Source: Haloferax mucosum ATCC BAA-1512
GTDB lineage: Archaea > Halobacteriota > Halobacteria > Halobacteriales > Haloferacaceae
Assembly (NCBI RefSeq): GCF_000337815.1
Contig: NZ_AOLN01000011.1
Location: 310,001 to 374,000, forward strand
DNA: 64,000 nucleotides
Direction of reading: 5' to 3'
Shown here piece after piece: positions 33,047-43,332 of this stretch (position 1 is its first letter; each line of letters opens with the position of its first letter). Position numbers and translations under genes: made by a program. The notes under the pieces were generated by a model. The model saw nothing but the letters and a program-made list of their open reading frames with translations, was not told the origin of the DNA and searched no databases.

Positions 33047-34017
33047 CAGGCTGACGTCGCGTTTCTCGTGCTGTTTGTCGGAGGCGAGTCCGAACTCGAA
33101 TCGGATGCCGACGAGGCGGTCGAAGCCGACCCGTCACTGTCGAGTGAGCGGACGAACTTCGGGTAGCCGCTTTCGCCGACCGGGATGTACACCGTGTCGG
33201 TCTCGTCGAGTTTCTCGATGTACTTCTGGGCGAGCACTTCGTCAGAGAGCGACTCGGCGAGGATTCGGTTGGCGTCGGCCTGTCCCTGTGCCTCGATGCG
33301 TTTGCGCTCCGCTTCGAGTTCCTCGACTGCGAGTTCGTCTTGCTTCTGTTGGCGGCGCTGTTCCGTGATTTCCTTCTTTTCGACCGCCTGTGCGTACTCC
33401 GAGGGGAGTTCGACGTTCCGAACCTGGACGGCTTCGAGGATGAGACCGGCCTTTGCGAATTCCTTGGAGAGTTCCTTTTCGGCGGCGGCTTTCAGTTGCG
33501 TCTGACCCTCGCCGGTGTAGATAACCGTGACCGGGAGGCGGCCGGCCTCGGTCCGGAGCACGGAGCGAATCGACGGCCGAATCAGGCGTTCTTCGGCGCT
33601 GTCGAGCGTCCGGTAGTTGCGGTAGAACTTGACGGCCTGACCGGAATCGACGCGGTATCTGACGGTCACGTCGATATCGGTTCGGAGACCGTCCTGTGTG
33701 AGAACGGTAATCGCGTCGTCACCCTGCTGAGCACCCTCAGTGCTCTTTCCGGACATGGTGTACGACTGCGGGCGAACCGACAGCGAGACGGTGGACTGCG
33801 AGACGGGGTTAATCAGGTGCGCACCGGGCTGGAAGACGGTGTCCGTCGTCGCGCCCCACTTCTTTACGACCTTCACGTTCCCTTCTTCGACTGGTTCCCA
33901 CGCGAGGAGGCCAGCGATGGGAGCGGCGATAAGGAGGAGGGCAACGACACCGATAAGAGCCATCCGCGTCAGTGACCGCGGGGTCATAGATGGCGGGGAG
34001 GGAGTATCAGAGCTCAT
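33046..34017 (-). CDS. SPFH/prohibitin-family membrane protein
   Basis: The 323-residue protein has one N-terminal hydrophobic helix (about 18-42), an SPFH/band-7 domain (about 45-210: GNVKVVKKWGATTDTVFQPG, then RTDIDVTVRYRVDSG), a charged coiled-coil stretch (about 210-262: EKKEITEQRRQQKQDELAVE) and a low-complexity S/T/D tail. Prohibitins and stomatins form membrane microdomain assemblies and regulate proteases or channels. The C-terminal tail is typical of extracellular or disordered haloarchaeal ends. The next gene (114 aa) is translationally coupled. Confidence 0.88.
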   Translation of the reverse strand: MSSDTPSPPSMTPRSLTRMALIGVVALLLIAAPIAGLLAWEPVEEGNVKVVKKWGATTDTVFQPGAHLINPVSQSTVSLSVRPQSYTMSGKSTEGAQQGDDAITVLTQDGLRTDIDVTVRYRVDSGQAVKFYRNYRTLDSAEERLIRPSIRSVLRTEAGRLPVTVIYTGEGQTQLKAAAEKELSKEFAKAGLILEAVQVRNVELPSEYAQAVEKKEITEQRRQQKQDELAVEELEAERKRIEAQGQADANRILAESLSDEVLAQKYIEKLDETDTVYIPVGESGYPKFVRSLDSDGSASTASSASDSSSDSPPTNSTRNATSA

Positions 34018-34156
34018 CGTACCGATTTCAGATACAGATGACTTGTTTGTTTCGTGTCAGTCCAGTCGTAGCGCAGTTCCGCGGTGCGGTGTACTTTCGT
34101 CGGCAAACTCACTGTTCGATTTCGTCCCTCGAAGCGACCCCAAAACCGGCGTGGAG

Positions 34157-34164
34157 TATATATT
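34157..34164 (+). promoter_or_regulatory. TATA box of the DUF460 gene
   Basis: TATATATT lies about 27 nt before GTG 34187, which is the main reason to choose that GTG as a leaderless start. Confidence 0.65.
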
Positions 34165-34186
34165 CGGCGCGTCCCTAGTCGCCGCC

Positions 34187-36250
34187 GTGAACGACCGGAC
34201 GAGTGCGCTCGACTCGGTCGTCTTCGGCGTTGACATCCAGAGCGGCGACATCCGCGGCGATTCGCCGTCGTACGCGCTGGTCGTGTTAGACACCAGAGAC
34301 ACCGAGTCAGACGAGGTCCGAATCGAACGAGACGTTGTCTCCTTCCGAAAGTTACGCCGACTCATCGAGCGCGACGAACCCGCGTTCGTCGCCACCGACA
34401 ACATGTACGAACTGGCGACCGACAAGGACGACCTTGTTCGGTTTCTGCGGTGGCTTCCCCACGAGACGCGCTTGGTGCAGGTGACGGGCGCGGAGCGTCC
34501 CGAACCGCTCTCACGAGTCGCCTCGCGTCACGGTGTCCCCTACGGAAAAGACCCGATGAAAGAGGCCGAGGCGGCCGCTCGCCTCGCGCTCGCCAACGTC
34601 GGCTACGAGGTCGCCGCTTTCGAAAATACGACCACCGTCAAAGTCTCTCGCGGGCGTTCGACCGGGAAAGGCGGCTGGAGTCAAGACCGCTACACGCGCC
34701 GGATTCACGGCTCCGTCAGGCAACAGGCCCGCGAAGTCGAATCCGCGCTCACCGACGCGAATCTCGACTTCGAACAGGACGTGACCGAAAAGTACGGCGG
34801 CTATTCGCAGGCGCTTTTCACCGTCGAGGCGCGCCCGCAAGACATTCCGGTCTCGACGCACCGCTCCGGCGACACCCGAGTCGAAATCGAGCGCGAGCGC
34901 CGCGACGGCATCGAATTCGAACCGCTCGTGAAACGCCGCGACCGGGTCATCGTCGGCATCGACCCCGGCACGACCACCGCCGTCGCCGTCGTCGGCTTCG
35001 ACGGTCGCGTCCTCGACGTGCACTCGACGCGAACCGCGGACACGGCCGCGGTCATCGAATGGCTCATCGAGCGCGGTCGCCCCAGCCTCGTCGCCGCCGA
35101 CGTACACCCGATGCCCGAGACGGTCGAGAAGTTCCGGCGAAGCTTCGACGCCGCCGGGTGGGAACCGCCGTCGGACATCCCGGTAGACGAAAAGCTCCAC
35201 CGGACCCGCGACATCGACTACGAGAACGACCACGAACGCGACGCTCTCGCGGCCGCGCTGTTCGCCTTCGACGACCACGAAGACCAGTTCGAACGCATCT
35301 CGCGGAAAGTTCCGGCCGACGTGGACCGCGAGGAGGTCATCGCCCGCGTGCTCGTAAACGACGAGTCGGTCGAAGCCGTCCTCCGCGACCTCGACGACGA
35401 GGGCGGCGACGAGGGCGACGAATCCGAAGCGGACGCTCACGAATCGTCCGAGCGCACGCCCGAAGAGCGCAAAATCAGCGACCTCAAATCCCGCGTCGAG
35501 CGCCTCGAATCCCACGTTGACGACCTCAAATCGACCATCGAAGCGAAAGACGAGACCATCGAGGAGTACAAAACGGAACTCTCCGAAGCGCGACGCGAAG
35601 AGCGCCGAGAGGCCCGCGAGCGTCGTGAAATCAATCGGCTCGAACGCGAGAACGGTCGTTTAGAGCGCACGGTCGAATCGCTCGAAGCCGAAAACGAAGC
35701 ACTCACCGACAAACTCGACCGCTTGAAGTCGCTGTGGAAACTCGACCACTCGAACTTCGCGGACGTGAACACCGACGGGATTCCCGCGGGCGACGGTGAG
35801 TGGGAAGTCCCCGACGGAGAGAGCGAAGCGAGCGAGTCCAGCAGAAACTTGATGCCGGTCAAGGTCGTCGAGCAGTTCACTAACGGCGCGCTGGACGAAA
35901 CCGTCGAACAGTACGGTATCGCCGCCGGAGACGTCGTCTACCTCCGGGACGCCAGCGGTGCGGGGCGAACGACCGCGGAGCGACTCGCCGAGTTCGACCC
36001 CAAGGTCGTCCTCCGGTCGGGCAACCTCTCGGAAGTCGCCGACGAAGTGCTCTTCGAGGCCGATATCCCGGTCGCTCCCGCTGACGACGTGGCGATTCAG
36101 GAGATAGACGAACTCGCCGTCGCCAGAGAGTCGGACGTCGCCGCCGCGATTGCGGACTGGGAGGACCGAGCCGAAGAACGACAGAAGGAACAACAAAAAG
36201 AGATGGTGGACCAGATTATCTCCGAACATCGCGCCGAGAACCGGCGCTGA
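34187..36250 (+). CDS. DUF460 protein: double RNase H-like nuclease fold with coiled coil
   Basis: The 687-residue protein starts at GTG 34187. An N-terminal RNase H-like segment opens with VVFGVDIQSGDIRG (about 11-24). A second RuvC/YqgF-type domain begins VIVGIDPGTTTAVAVV with D259 and continues to D-x-x-E/D-rich segments ending in HERDALAAALFAF (about 357-369). Residues about 435-520 form a long charged coiled coil, and a small C-terminal domain (about 555-650) follows. DUF460 is an archaea-wide family annotated as predicted nuclease; its role is not known to me, though a resolvase-like or RNA-processing activity fits the fold. Confidence 0.87.
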   Translation: MNDRTSALDSVVFGVDIQSGDIRGDSPSYALVVLDTRDTESDEVRIERDVVSFRKLRRLIERDEPAFVATDNMYELATDKDDLVRFLRWLPHETRLVQVTGAERPEPLSRVASRHGVPYGKDPMKEAEAAARLALANVGYEVAAFENTTTVKVSRGRSTGKGGWSQDRYTRRIHGSVRQQAREVESALTDANLDFEQDVTEKYGGYSQALFTVEARPQDIPVSTHRSGDTRVEIERERRDGIEFEPLVKRRDRVIVGIDPGTTTAVAVVGFDGRVLDVHSTRTADTAAVIEWLIERGRPSLVAADVHPMPETVEKFRRSFDAAGWEPPSDIPVDEKLHRTRDIDYENDHERDALAAALFAFDDHEDQFERISRKVPADVDREEVIARVLVNDESVEAVLRDLDDEGGDEGDESEADAHESSERTPEERKISDLKSRVERLESHVDDLKSTIEAKDETIEEYKTELSEARREERREARERREINRLERENGRLERTVESLEAENEALTDKLDRLKSLWKLDHSNFADVNTDGIPAGDGEWEVPDGESEASESSRNLMPVKVVEQFTNGALDETVEQYGIAAGDVVYLRDASGAGRTTAERLAEFDPKVVLRSGNLSEVADEVLFEADIPVAPADDVAIQEIDELAVARESDVAAAIADWEDRAEERQKEQQKEMVDQIISEHRAENRR

Positions 36251-36339
36251 CAGGGTTATGATGGTCGTTGAGAATTCCCAGGTGTGATTGTCTGTGCTGA
36301 GTACCCGACGCGATAGACCACTGTGAGAGTCCACAGGTC

Positions 36340-36633
36340 TCACTCGTCTTCTCGGGGAATCTCCTTGAGATACCGTCGCGTCTGTTCGATACACACGGGC
36401 ACGATATCGTCGCCCAGATAGAACAGACTGGTCAACGCGATTCCGCCGGAGAGGAGCACGATAACGTTGTCCAAATACACTCCCCGACTCGCCGCCGAAA
36501 CGAGATACAACAACGTAGCGAACAGGAACACGACGGTCATGAGCCACCGCCGTATCGACCGCAGAAGTTCGTCGGAAGCCACCGACAGACGAACTCGTGT
36601 CAGAGGCGTGTTAAGCTGTTCGTTAGCAGTCAT
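36340..36633 (-). CDS. Two-helix membrane protein, 97 aa
   Basis: The protein starts MTANEQLNTPLTRVRLSVAS, with hydrophobic helices at about residues 29-48 and 53-73, and a hydrophilic C-terminus (CIEQTRRYLKEIPREDE). It has no family motif. It is 34 nt upstream of the stop side of another small membrane gene on the same strand; the two may share a transcript. Base composition is slightly lower in GC than the flanking DUF460 and tyrS genes. Confidence 0.65.
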   Translation of the reverse strand: MTANEQLNTPLTRVRLSVASDELLRSIRRWLMTVVFLFATLLYLVSAASRGVYLDNVIVLLSGGIALTSLFYLGDDIVPVCIEQTRRYLKEIPREDE

Positions 36634-36667
36634 CTGGACCCGGACTGCTTCCCGACGGCGATGACCC

Positions 36668-36979
36668 TCAGTTTCCGCTCGTGTCGTCGCCGGTCAGCGC
36701 AATCACGGCGAAGTACGTCGCCGCGCCGAGAAGCGGCACGAAAAAAGCGAGCGCCGCCCAGAACGTCGCGTTCCGCTCTTTGAACGTCGCATCCTTGTGG
36801 ACGCGATAGGGAAGGTAGATGTGGAACGCGAGGAAGTAGAGGGCGAAGCCGAGGATGTACGGAAGGAGGTCGCCGCCGCGAACCGAGGCCCACATGGCCG
36901 CCAGTAGGCCGAAGACGGCGAGGATGAGCGCGGCGAAGATGAGTATCGGTGCGCGGGTTCGGGTTCCGGAGTCGGACAT
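36668..36979 (-). CDS. Three-helix membrane protein, 103 aa
   Basis: The protein begins MSDSGTRTRAPILIFAALIL and has hydrophobic helices at about 10-31, 36-54 and 71-94, with a basic loop YRVHKDATFKERN between the last two. A codon earlier is an in-frame GTG, but ATG 36979 is preferred. It is divergent from tyrS (90 nt between starts) and precedes the 97-aa membrane gene. No function can be proposed. Confidence 0.68.
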   Translation of the reverse strand: MSDSGTRTRAPILIFAALILAVFGLLAAMWASVRGGDLLPYILGFALYFLAFHIYLPYRVHKDATFKERNATFWAALAFFVPLLGAATYFAVIALTGDDTSGN

Positions 36980-37036
36980 CACCCGGAGTTAGGACCGCGG
37001 CCTGTTGTCCGTTTCGACACCGAGAGGCGTTCCAGA

Positions 37037-37046
37037 AGTAATATCC
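37037..37046 (+). promoter_or_regulatory. TATA box of tyrS
   Basis: AGTAATATCC is centred about 28 nt upstream of the tyrS ATG (37070), consistent with a leaderless mRNA. Confidence 0.55.
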
Positions 37047-37069
37047 CACATCCCCGTCACCCGATACGT

Positions 37070-38053
37070 ATGGACGCATACGACCTGATCACTCGGAACG
37101 CCTCCGAAGTGGTCACGGAGGACGAAGTGCGCGCGCTGGCCGACGACTCTGAGGGCAAGCGAGCGTACGTGGGTTACGAGCCCTCCGGTGTCCTCCACAT
37201 CGGTCACATGCTCACCGCCAACAAGCTCATCGACCTCCAAGCGGCGGGCTTCAAGGTAGTCGTACTTCTCGCTGACGTACACGCCTACCTCAACGGCAAG
37301 GGCACTTTCGAGGAGATTCGCCAGACGGCCGAGCGGATGAAAGAACAGTTCATCGCCTACGGTCTCGACGAGAGTCAAACCGAGTTCGTCCTCGGGTCGG
37401 AGTTCCAACTCGACGAGAGCTACGTGCTCGACCTGCACGCCCTCGAACTGGAGACGACGCTCTCGCGCGCCGAGCGCGCCATGGCCGAAATCAAAAGCGG
37501 CGACAGCGTCACCGTCGCACAGGCGGTCTACCCCATCATGCAGGCGCTCGACATCGTCTACCTCGACGTGGACCTCGCCATCGGCGGGATGGAACAGCGC
37601 AAGGTTCACATGCTCGCCCGCGACACGCTTCCGAGCATCAACGAGGACGCCCCGACCTGTCTGCACACGCCGCTCATCGCCGACTTGGGAAGTGGCATCG
37701 GCAAGATGTCGTCGTCGAAGGGCGTCACCATCTCGATGGAAGACTCGACCGAAGACATCGAGGACAAGGTCAACGGCGCATTCTGCCCGCCGACGGCCGA
37801 CCCCGAACCGACCGACGACGGCGAAGAGCGTGAAAATCCGGTTCTCCAAATCTTCGAGTACCACGTCTTCCCGCGCTTCGAGCGCGTCGTGGTCGAGCGC
37901 CCCGATCAGTACGGCGGGAACCTCGAATACGACGACTACGAGTCGCTGGAGGCGGACCTCGAATCCGGCGAACTCCACCCGGCCGACGCGAAGGGCGCGC
38001 TCGCCGACTACCTCGACGAACTCATCGCGCCCGGCCGCGAGAAGATACAGTAA
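37070..38053 (+). CDS. tyrS: Tyrosyl-tRNA synthetase
   Basis: The 327-residue class I synthetase is of the archaeal/eukaryotic type, without the bacterial S4 tail. The HIGH signature is VLHIGHM (H43-H46), KMSKS is present as KMSSSKG (about 217-223), and the tyrosine-binding Y-x-G (YVGYEPSG) and DLH segments are in place. It charges tRNA-Tyr, recognising the C1-G72 pair in archaea. It has its own promoter, and the 59-aa membrane gene is convergent 39 nt downstream. Confidence 0.96.
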   Translation: MDAYDLITRNASEVVTEDEVRALADDSEGKRAYVGYEPSGVLHIGHMLTANKLIDLQAAGFKVVVLLADVHAYLNGKGTFEEIRQTAERMKEQFIAYGLDESQTEFVLGSEFQLDESYVLDLHALELETTLSRAERAMAEIKSGDSVTVAQAVYPIMQALDIVYLDVDLAIGGMEQRKVHMLARDTLPSINEDAPTCLHTPLIADLGSGIGKMSSSKGVTISMEDSTEDIEDKVNGAFCPPTADPEPTDDGEERENPVLQIFEYHVFPRFERVVVERPDQYGGNLEYDDYESLEADLESGELHPADAKGALADYLDELIAPGREKIQ

Positions 38054-38092
38054 TCCGGCTGTGTTCCGGACCGTTCGATAGCCTGACCGCGC

Positions 38093-38272
38093 TCAAGCCA
38101 TCCCGAACATTTTCATGACGCCTTCGGCGAGACCGCTGGCGACGAGACCCATCCCCGCGACGACAAATGCGAGACCGGCCGCGACGATTGGCGCTTTGAC
38201 GGCGACGATGCCGATTCCAGCGAGCAGACAGACGACTCCAACGATACCCTTCGTTCCAAGTTTATCAAGCAT
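38093..38272 (-). CDS. Small hydrophobic membrane protein, 59 aa
   Basis: The frame encodes [20 protein letters not shown], followed by a second hydrophobic helix (about 27-47) and an amphipathic methionine-rich end (GVMKMFGMA). Glycine-rich helices with small residues suggest a tightly packed hairpin. The much longer open frame upstream is the shadow of eif1a and rio1. It is divergent from eif1a (105 nt). Small proteins of this look are conserved in haloarchaea without known role. Confidence 0.7.
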   Translation of the reverse strand: MLDKLGTKGIVGVVCLLAGIGIVAVKAPIVAAGLAFVVAGMGLVASGLAEGVMKMFGMA

Positions 38273-38347
38273 ATCACGACGGCGTGCAGGGAGTACCCTA
38301 AACGCGTCGCTTGTACCGACGGTTCGCGCCGGACAAACGTCGGCGGG

Positions 38348-38353
38348 TTTAAA
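38348..38353 (+). promoter_or_regulatory. TATA box of eif1a
   Basis: TTTAAA lies 25-30 nt upstream of the ATG at 38378, matching leaderless spacing. Confidence 0.6.
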
Positions 38354-38377
38354 CATGACGCCATCAAACGCTCGCGC

Positions 38378-38668
38378 ATGAGCGACGACGAGAACGAGCG
38401 CCGCCGAGACCTCCGAATGCCGAACGACGACGAAGTGTTCGCCGTCGTGACGAACATGCTCGGTGCCAATCGTATCCGCGTCCGCTGTGCCGACGGCGTC
38501 GAGCGGACCGCTCGCATTCCCGGTCGAATGCAAAAACGCATCTGGATTCGAGAAGACGACGTAGTCCTCGTCGAGCCGTGGGACTGGCAAGACGAGAAAG
38601 CCGACGTGACGTGGCGTTACGAGAAGTCCGAAGCCGACCAACTTCGCCGCGAAGGCCACATCCAGTAA
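38378..38668 (+). CDS. eif1a: Translation initiation factor aIF1A
   Basis: The 96-residue protein is the archaeal IF1/eIF1A OB-fold factor that binds the small-subunit A site during initiation. Core sequences are [20 protein letters not shown] (about 18-37), [19 protein letters not shown] (about 44-62), and [19 protein letters not shown]. Length and the acidic N-terminus are normal. It heads a run of translation and ribosome-biogenesis genes on the plus strand (Rio1, KH protein). Confidence 0.95.
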   Translation: MSDDENERRRDLRMPNDDEVFAVVTNMLGANRIRVRCADGVERTARIPGRMQKRIWIREDDVVLVEPWDWQDEKADVTWRYEKSEADQLRREGHIQ

Positions 38669-38836
38669 CGAGTCGAGTCCGAGCGCGCCAGCTGTGGGCC
38701 GCGCCAGGTCGCACCGACGGTCCGGTGGACGCACCGACAGCGTTCCGAACCCAAGTGAACAGGACGCCAACCGCCGACGAACGCGCGAAGACAGCACCTG
38801 TGTCCTTTTCAGCTCGCCTCTCGTAGCTGTAGTCCA

Positions 38837-39691
38837 ATGAGTGACGAGTTCGGCATGGTCGAACCTCAAGAGGGTGAGGCGTTCGGCGACGAGTGGGAGG
38901 AGATAGACGTCTCCGACGACGAAGCAGACCGCATCGCACGTCGCAAGGACCGCGATTTCGACGAGTTCAGAATTCGGTTGAAAGACGCCGACCAGTTCAA
39001 AGTCGAACAGTCGGTATTCGACGACGCGACCTTCGCCGCCATCTACAAACTGGTTCAAGACGGCTACATCGACGCGTTCGGCGGGCCGATTTCGACCGGG
39101 AAAGAGGCGAACGTCTTCGAAGCACTCGGCGGCGAAGAAGACGACGTCGCCGTCAAAATCTACCGTATCAACGCCTCTGACTTCCGCCACATGCGCGACT
39201 ACCTCGAAGGCGACCCGCGATTCGAAAATATCGGCCACGACAAAGGGCAAGTCGTTCGCGCGTGGGTCAGAAAGGAGTTCGCCAACCTCGAACGTGCCCA
39301 ACGCGCCGGTGTCCGGGTTCCGAAACCAATCGCCGTCCAGCGGAACGTCCTCGTGATGGAACTCGTCGGCTTGGTCGAAGACCGGGCACGTCGCCTCTCC
39401 GAAGTAAACGTCGAGAACCCGCAGACAGCCTACGAAGTCGTCCGTGAGTACATGCGTCGCCTTCACCGTGCCGGTCTCGTCCACGGCGACCTCTCCGAGT
39501 ACAATCTCATCATCCACGAGGGCGAACTCGTCGTCATCGACCTCGGACAGGCAGTCACGGTCCATCACCCGAACGCCGAGGAGTTCCTCCGGCGTGACTG
39601 CCACAACGTGGCTAACTTCTTCCGCCGACAGGGTGCCGACGCCGATGGCGACTCGCTGTACGAGTTCGTCACGGCCGACGAGGACGAATAA
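38837..39691 (+). CDS. rio1: Rio1-type atypical serine kinase
   Basis: Rio1 is an ATPase/kinase that acts in the last steps of small-subunit maturation. The 284-residue protein has an acidic N-terminal extension (to about 55), the ATP-binding loop STGKEANVF (about 88-96), A-V-K-I lysine, the catalytic loop VHGDLSEYN and the metal-binding IDLGQAV. It lacks an activation segment, as Rio proteins do. The gene lies between eif1a and the KH-domain gene, an arrangement widely conserved in archaea. Confidence 0.95.
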   Translation: MSDEFGMVEPQEGEAFGDEWEEIDVSDDEADRIARRKDRDFDEFRIRLKDADQFKVEQSVFDDATFAAIYKLVQDGYIDAFGGPISTGKEANVFEALGGEEDDVAVKIYRINASDFRHMRDYLEGDPRFENIGHDKGQVVRAWVRKEFANLERAQRAGVRVPKPIAVQRNVLVMELVGLVEDRARRLSEVNVENPQTAYEVVREYMRRLHRAGLVHGDLSEYNLIIHEGELVVIDLGQAVTVHHPNAEEFLRRDCHNVANFFRRQGADADGDSLYEFVTADEDE

Positions 39692-39774
39692 CCGACTGCG
39701 GCGACGTATGCGACTAAGACACGTGGGTCGCGGCCGAGCGAACGCTTAAACCGTTCGGCCGGATACCCAGTGAT

Positions 39775-40317
39775 ATGCAGCACGTCAAGGTGCCGCAGGA
39801 CCGTATCGGTGTTCTCATCGGCGAAGGTGGCTCGACGCTCCGCGAAATCGAGAGTCGTGCGGAAGTCCGACTCGACGTCGATTCCGAAAACGGCAGTGTC
39901 GCCATCGACAGCGTCGGCGACCCCGTTCTCGGAATGGTCGCTCCCGACGTCGTTCGGGCTGTCGGCCGCGGCTTCGCCCCAGAGGACGCGATGGCGCTCC
40001 TCGACGACGACATGATGATGTTCGAACTCATCGAAATCGACCGACATACTCGAAATAAAAACGACATGCGGCGGCAGAAGGGCCGACTCATCGGCGAGAA
40101 CGGTCGCACCCGCGAACTCATGGAAGAGTTGACCGGCGCGGACGTTGTCATCTACGGTTCGACGCTCGGCATCATCGGCCAGCCCGAAGAGGTCGAAGTC
40201 GTCCGTCGCGCCGTCGATATGATTCTCGACGGTGCCCCCCACGGCGCGGTGTACTCGTACCTCGAACGCAAGCACAACGACCTAACGCGCGGTTTCAACG
40301 TCAAGCAGAACGACTGA
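39775..40317 (+). CDS. KH-domain ribosome-biogenesis protein (Pno1/Dim2-like)
   Basis: The 180-residue protein contains two KH domains. The first has the GxxG loop I-G-E-G-G-S-T near residues 14-20, the second I-G-E-N-G-R-T near 103-110, followed by LMEELTGADVVIYG. Its C-terminus ends YSYLERKHNDLTRGFNVKQN, typical of the archaeal Pno1/Dim2 family. Homologues bind the 3' end of pre-16S rRNA and work with Rio1 and Nob1. Its position directly after rio1 supports this. Confidence 0.92.
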   Translation: MQHVKVPQDRIGVLIGEGGSTLREIESRAEVRLDVDSENGSVAIDSVGDPVLGMVAPDVVRAVGRGFAPEDAMALLDDDMMMFELIEIDRHTRNKNDMRRQKGRLIGENGRTRELMEELTGADVVIYGSTLGIIGQPEEVEVVRRAVDMILDGAPHGAVYSYLERKHNDLTRGFNVKQND

Positions 40318-40401
40318 ACTGAGACGCCACCGTCACGAAGACCGTCGCCGACGCGGCACCGGCCCCGTACCGTCTTTCTTTCGCACCCCGTACGGAGAGT
40401 C

Positions 40402-40844
40402 GTGACGACGACTTTCGAGATGGAACACGGGCGGGCCGTGCCAGCCGTCACCGCCGACGAGATGCGCGATGTGGACCGAGTCGCGGTCGAGACCGTCGGT
40501 CTCGGACTCCTTCAGATGATGGAACACGGGCGGGCGGACGCTCGCGGAAGTCGCCCGCGAAGCGGCGGCTCTCACCGAGACATCGGAAGCCACCGCGGAG
40601 ACGGGCGACGACAAAAACACCGAGAGCACCAAAACCGTCGAACGCGGCCGTGGGTCCTAACACGACGCTGACACTGGCGCTCCCGAAGACCGGGAGAGTC
40701 TGCCCGGAAGCGACGGTAGGTGACTTGTGTCTCGCCGACATCGGGATTCCGCGTGGCGTGTACGACCATCTCGGAATCGACTACACCGACCCGTTTGACG
40801 GGGCGCGTCTGGTGCGGTTGAACGCCGTTAATAAACGCGGCTAA
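40402..40844 (+). pseudogene. Decayed NAD(P)HX epimerase (NnrE/YjeF N-terminal domain)
   Basis: The frame begins at GTG 40402 with a convincing NnrE start (VPAVTADEMRDVDRVAVETV, then GLGLLQMMEHGRA), where intact genes read M-M-E-N-A-G-R. A frameshift follows; the sequence goes on in frame +1 (TLAEVAREAAAL) and soon stops. From about 40650 a third frame encodes the end of the same domain (TLTLALPKTG, LADIGIPRGVYDHLGIDY, then DPF). The whole middle, including the NAD(P)HX-binding G-x-G-N-N-G-G-D region, is missing. At 443 bp the remnant is well short of the roughly 700 bp of one domain. An 18-bp direct repeat (40419-40436 and 40518-40535) touches the frameshift. Confidence 0.85.
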
Positions 40845-40911
40845 CCGCCCGCCAACGCCGGGTCTGTACCCCGACACTGTGATGCGTTTTAGCATACCAT
40901 TAAGCGCAATG

Positions 40912-40920
40912 TTTTTATAG
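40912..40920 (+). promoter_or_regulatory. TATA box of the thermosome gene
   Basis: TTTTTATAG is centred 24 nt before ATG 40940 and 30 nt before the in-frame ATG 40946, so either could be a leaderless start. Heat-shock control of the Haloferax volcanii cct1 gene by elements next to its TATA box is established; whether the same elements occur here was not tested. Confidence 0.65.
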
Positions 40921-40939
40921 AATCACAAACAATCAAGCG

Positions 40940-42628
<1,689 letters not shown>

Positions 42629-42743
42629 GCGCTCCCGGATAGGACACATACACCCACCACCTGACTCGCGCATCGACTCGAATCGTCGGCCCGATTCAGA
42701 ACCGTATTTTTCTTGGACTCACCGGTGAGCGACTGCGCCGGAG

Positions 42744-43067
42744 TTACTGAACCGAGACCGCGAGTACTCCACAGACCGCCTCTACTCGGACGGTTGGCTG
42801 TCGATATGGTGAACCACGCTCGGTGAGATGTTCGACAACAAATAACGGCGCGAGGAGTAGCGTGAGTGCCGACAGAAGCGGGTCAACAGCCACGGGAACA
42901 GCCTGGGTGAAGCCGAAGTAAGAAGCCAATAAGAGAACACCCACGATGAGACTCGCCCCGTGAAAGACGGTGTTCAACCACTCCTCGTTGGCAAAACTGA
43001 ACACCAGATTGTACGCGAGGACCACGAAAATCAGCGTCGCCGCGAGGAGACCAACGATATCCCTCAT
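42744..43067 (-). CDS. Membrane protein, 107 aa
   Basis: The protein starts MRDIVGLLAATLIFVVLAYN and has about three hydrophobic segments (residues 4-25, 35-50 and 60-78), then a soluble tail. It has no signature motif. It lies on the minus strand between the thermosome gene (convergent) and the tRNA-Arg hairpin. The function is unknown. Confidence 0.65.
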   Translation of the reverse strand: MRDIVGLLAATLIFVVLAYNLVFSFANEEWLNTVFHGASLIVGVLLLASYFGFTQAVPVAVDPLLSALTLLLAPLFVVEHLTERGSPYRQPTVRVEAVCGVLAVSVQ

Positions 43068-43146
43068 ATCTGAAGGAGTTCTCCCGAGGCGATGGAATAT
43101 TGTTTACGCCTCGCTGTCGCTCGGCAGACTAACACAAACACAAAAA

Positions 43147-43191
43147 GCGCGACTGACTCCCGCGAGCGAAGCGAGTGGGAGTCAGTCGCGC
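43147..43191. repeat. Perfect 15-bp inverted repeat downstream of tRNA-Arg
   Basis: GCGCGACTGACTCCC (43147-43161) and GGGAGTCAGTCGCGC (43177-43191) are exact reverse complements around a 15-nt loop. On the minus strand it lies 25 nt after the tRNA 3' end. It may be a terminator, but archaeal termination usually needs only T-runs, so a mobile or regulatory origin is possible. Confidence 0.9.
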
Positions 43192-43216
43192 CCGCGAAGG
43201 AGCAACGCGACTGAGC

Positions 43217-43289
43217 GGGCGCGACGGGATTCGAACCCGCGGCCATCGGATTAGAAGTCCGACGCTCTGTCCAACTGAGCTACGCGCCC
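43217..43289 (-). tRNA. tRNA-Arg (anticodon TCT)
   Basis: The 73-nt minus-strand sequence folds as a cloverleaf: acceptor GGGCGCG/CGCGCCC, D-stem GCTC/GAGC, anticodon stem TCGGA/TCCGA with loop CTTCTAA (anticodon TCT, reading AGA and probably AGG), and T-arm with loop TTCGAAT. No intron and no encoded CCA are seen. A TTTTTC tract about 25 nt upstream may belong to the promoter. Confidence 0.95.
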
Positions 43290-43332
43290 TCGACTCCCAC
43301 AAATCGGCCCTGCAAGAAAAACGAATCGGGTT

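Noticed and set aside
40402-40671. Intact 89-aa gene with GTG start before the thermosome
   Set aside because: Its second half is out of frame with the clear NnrE continuation; the domain's two ends are in different frames, so a pseudogene is the better reading.
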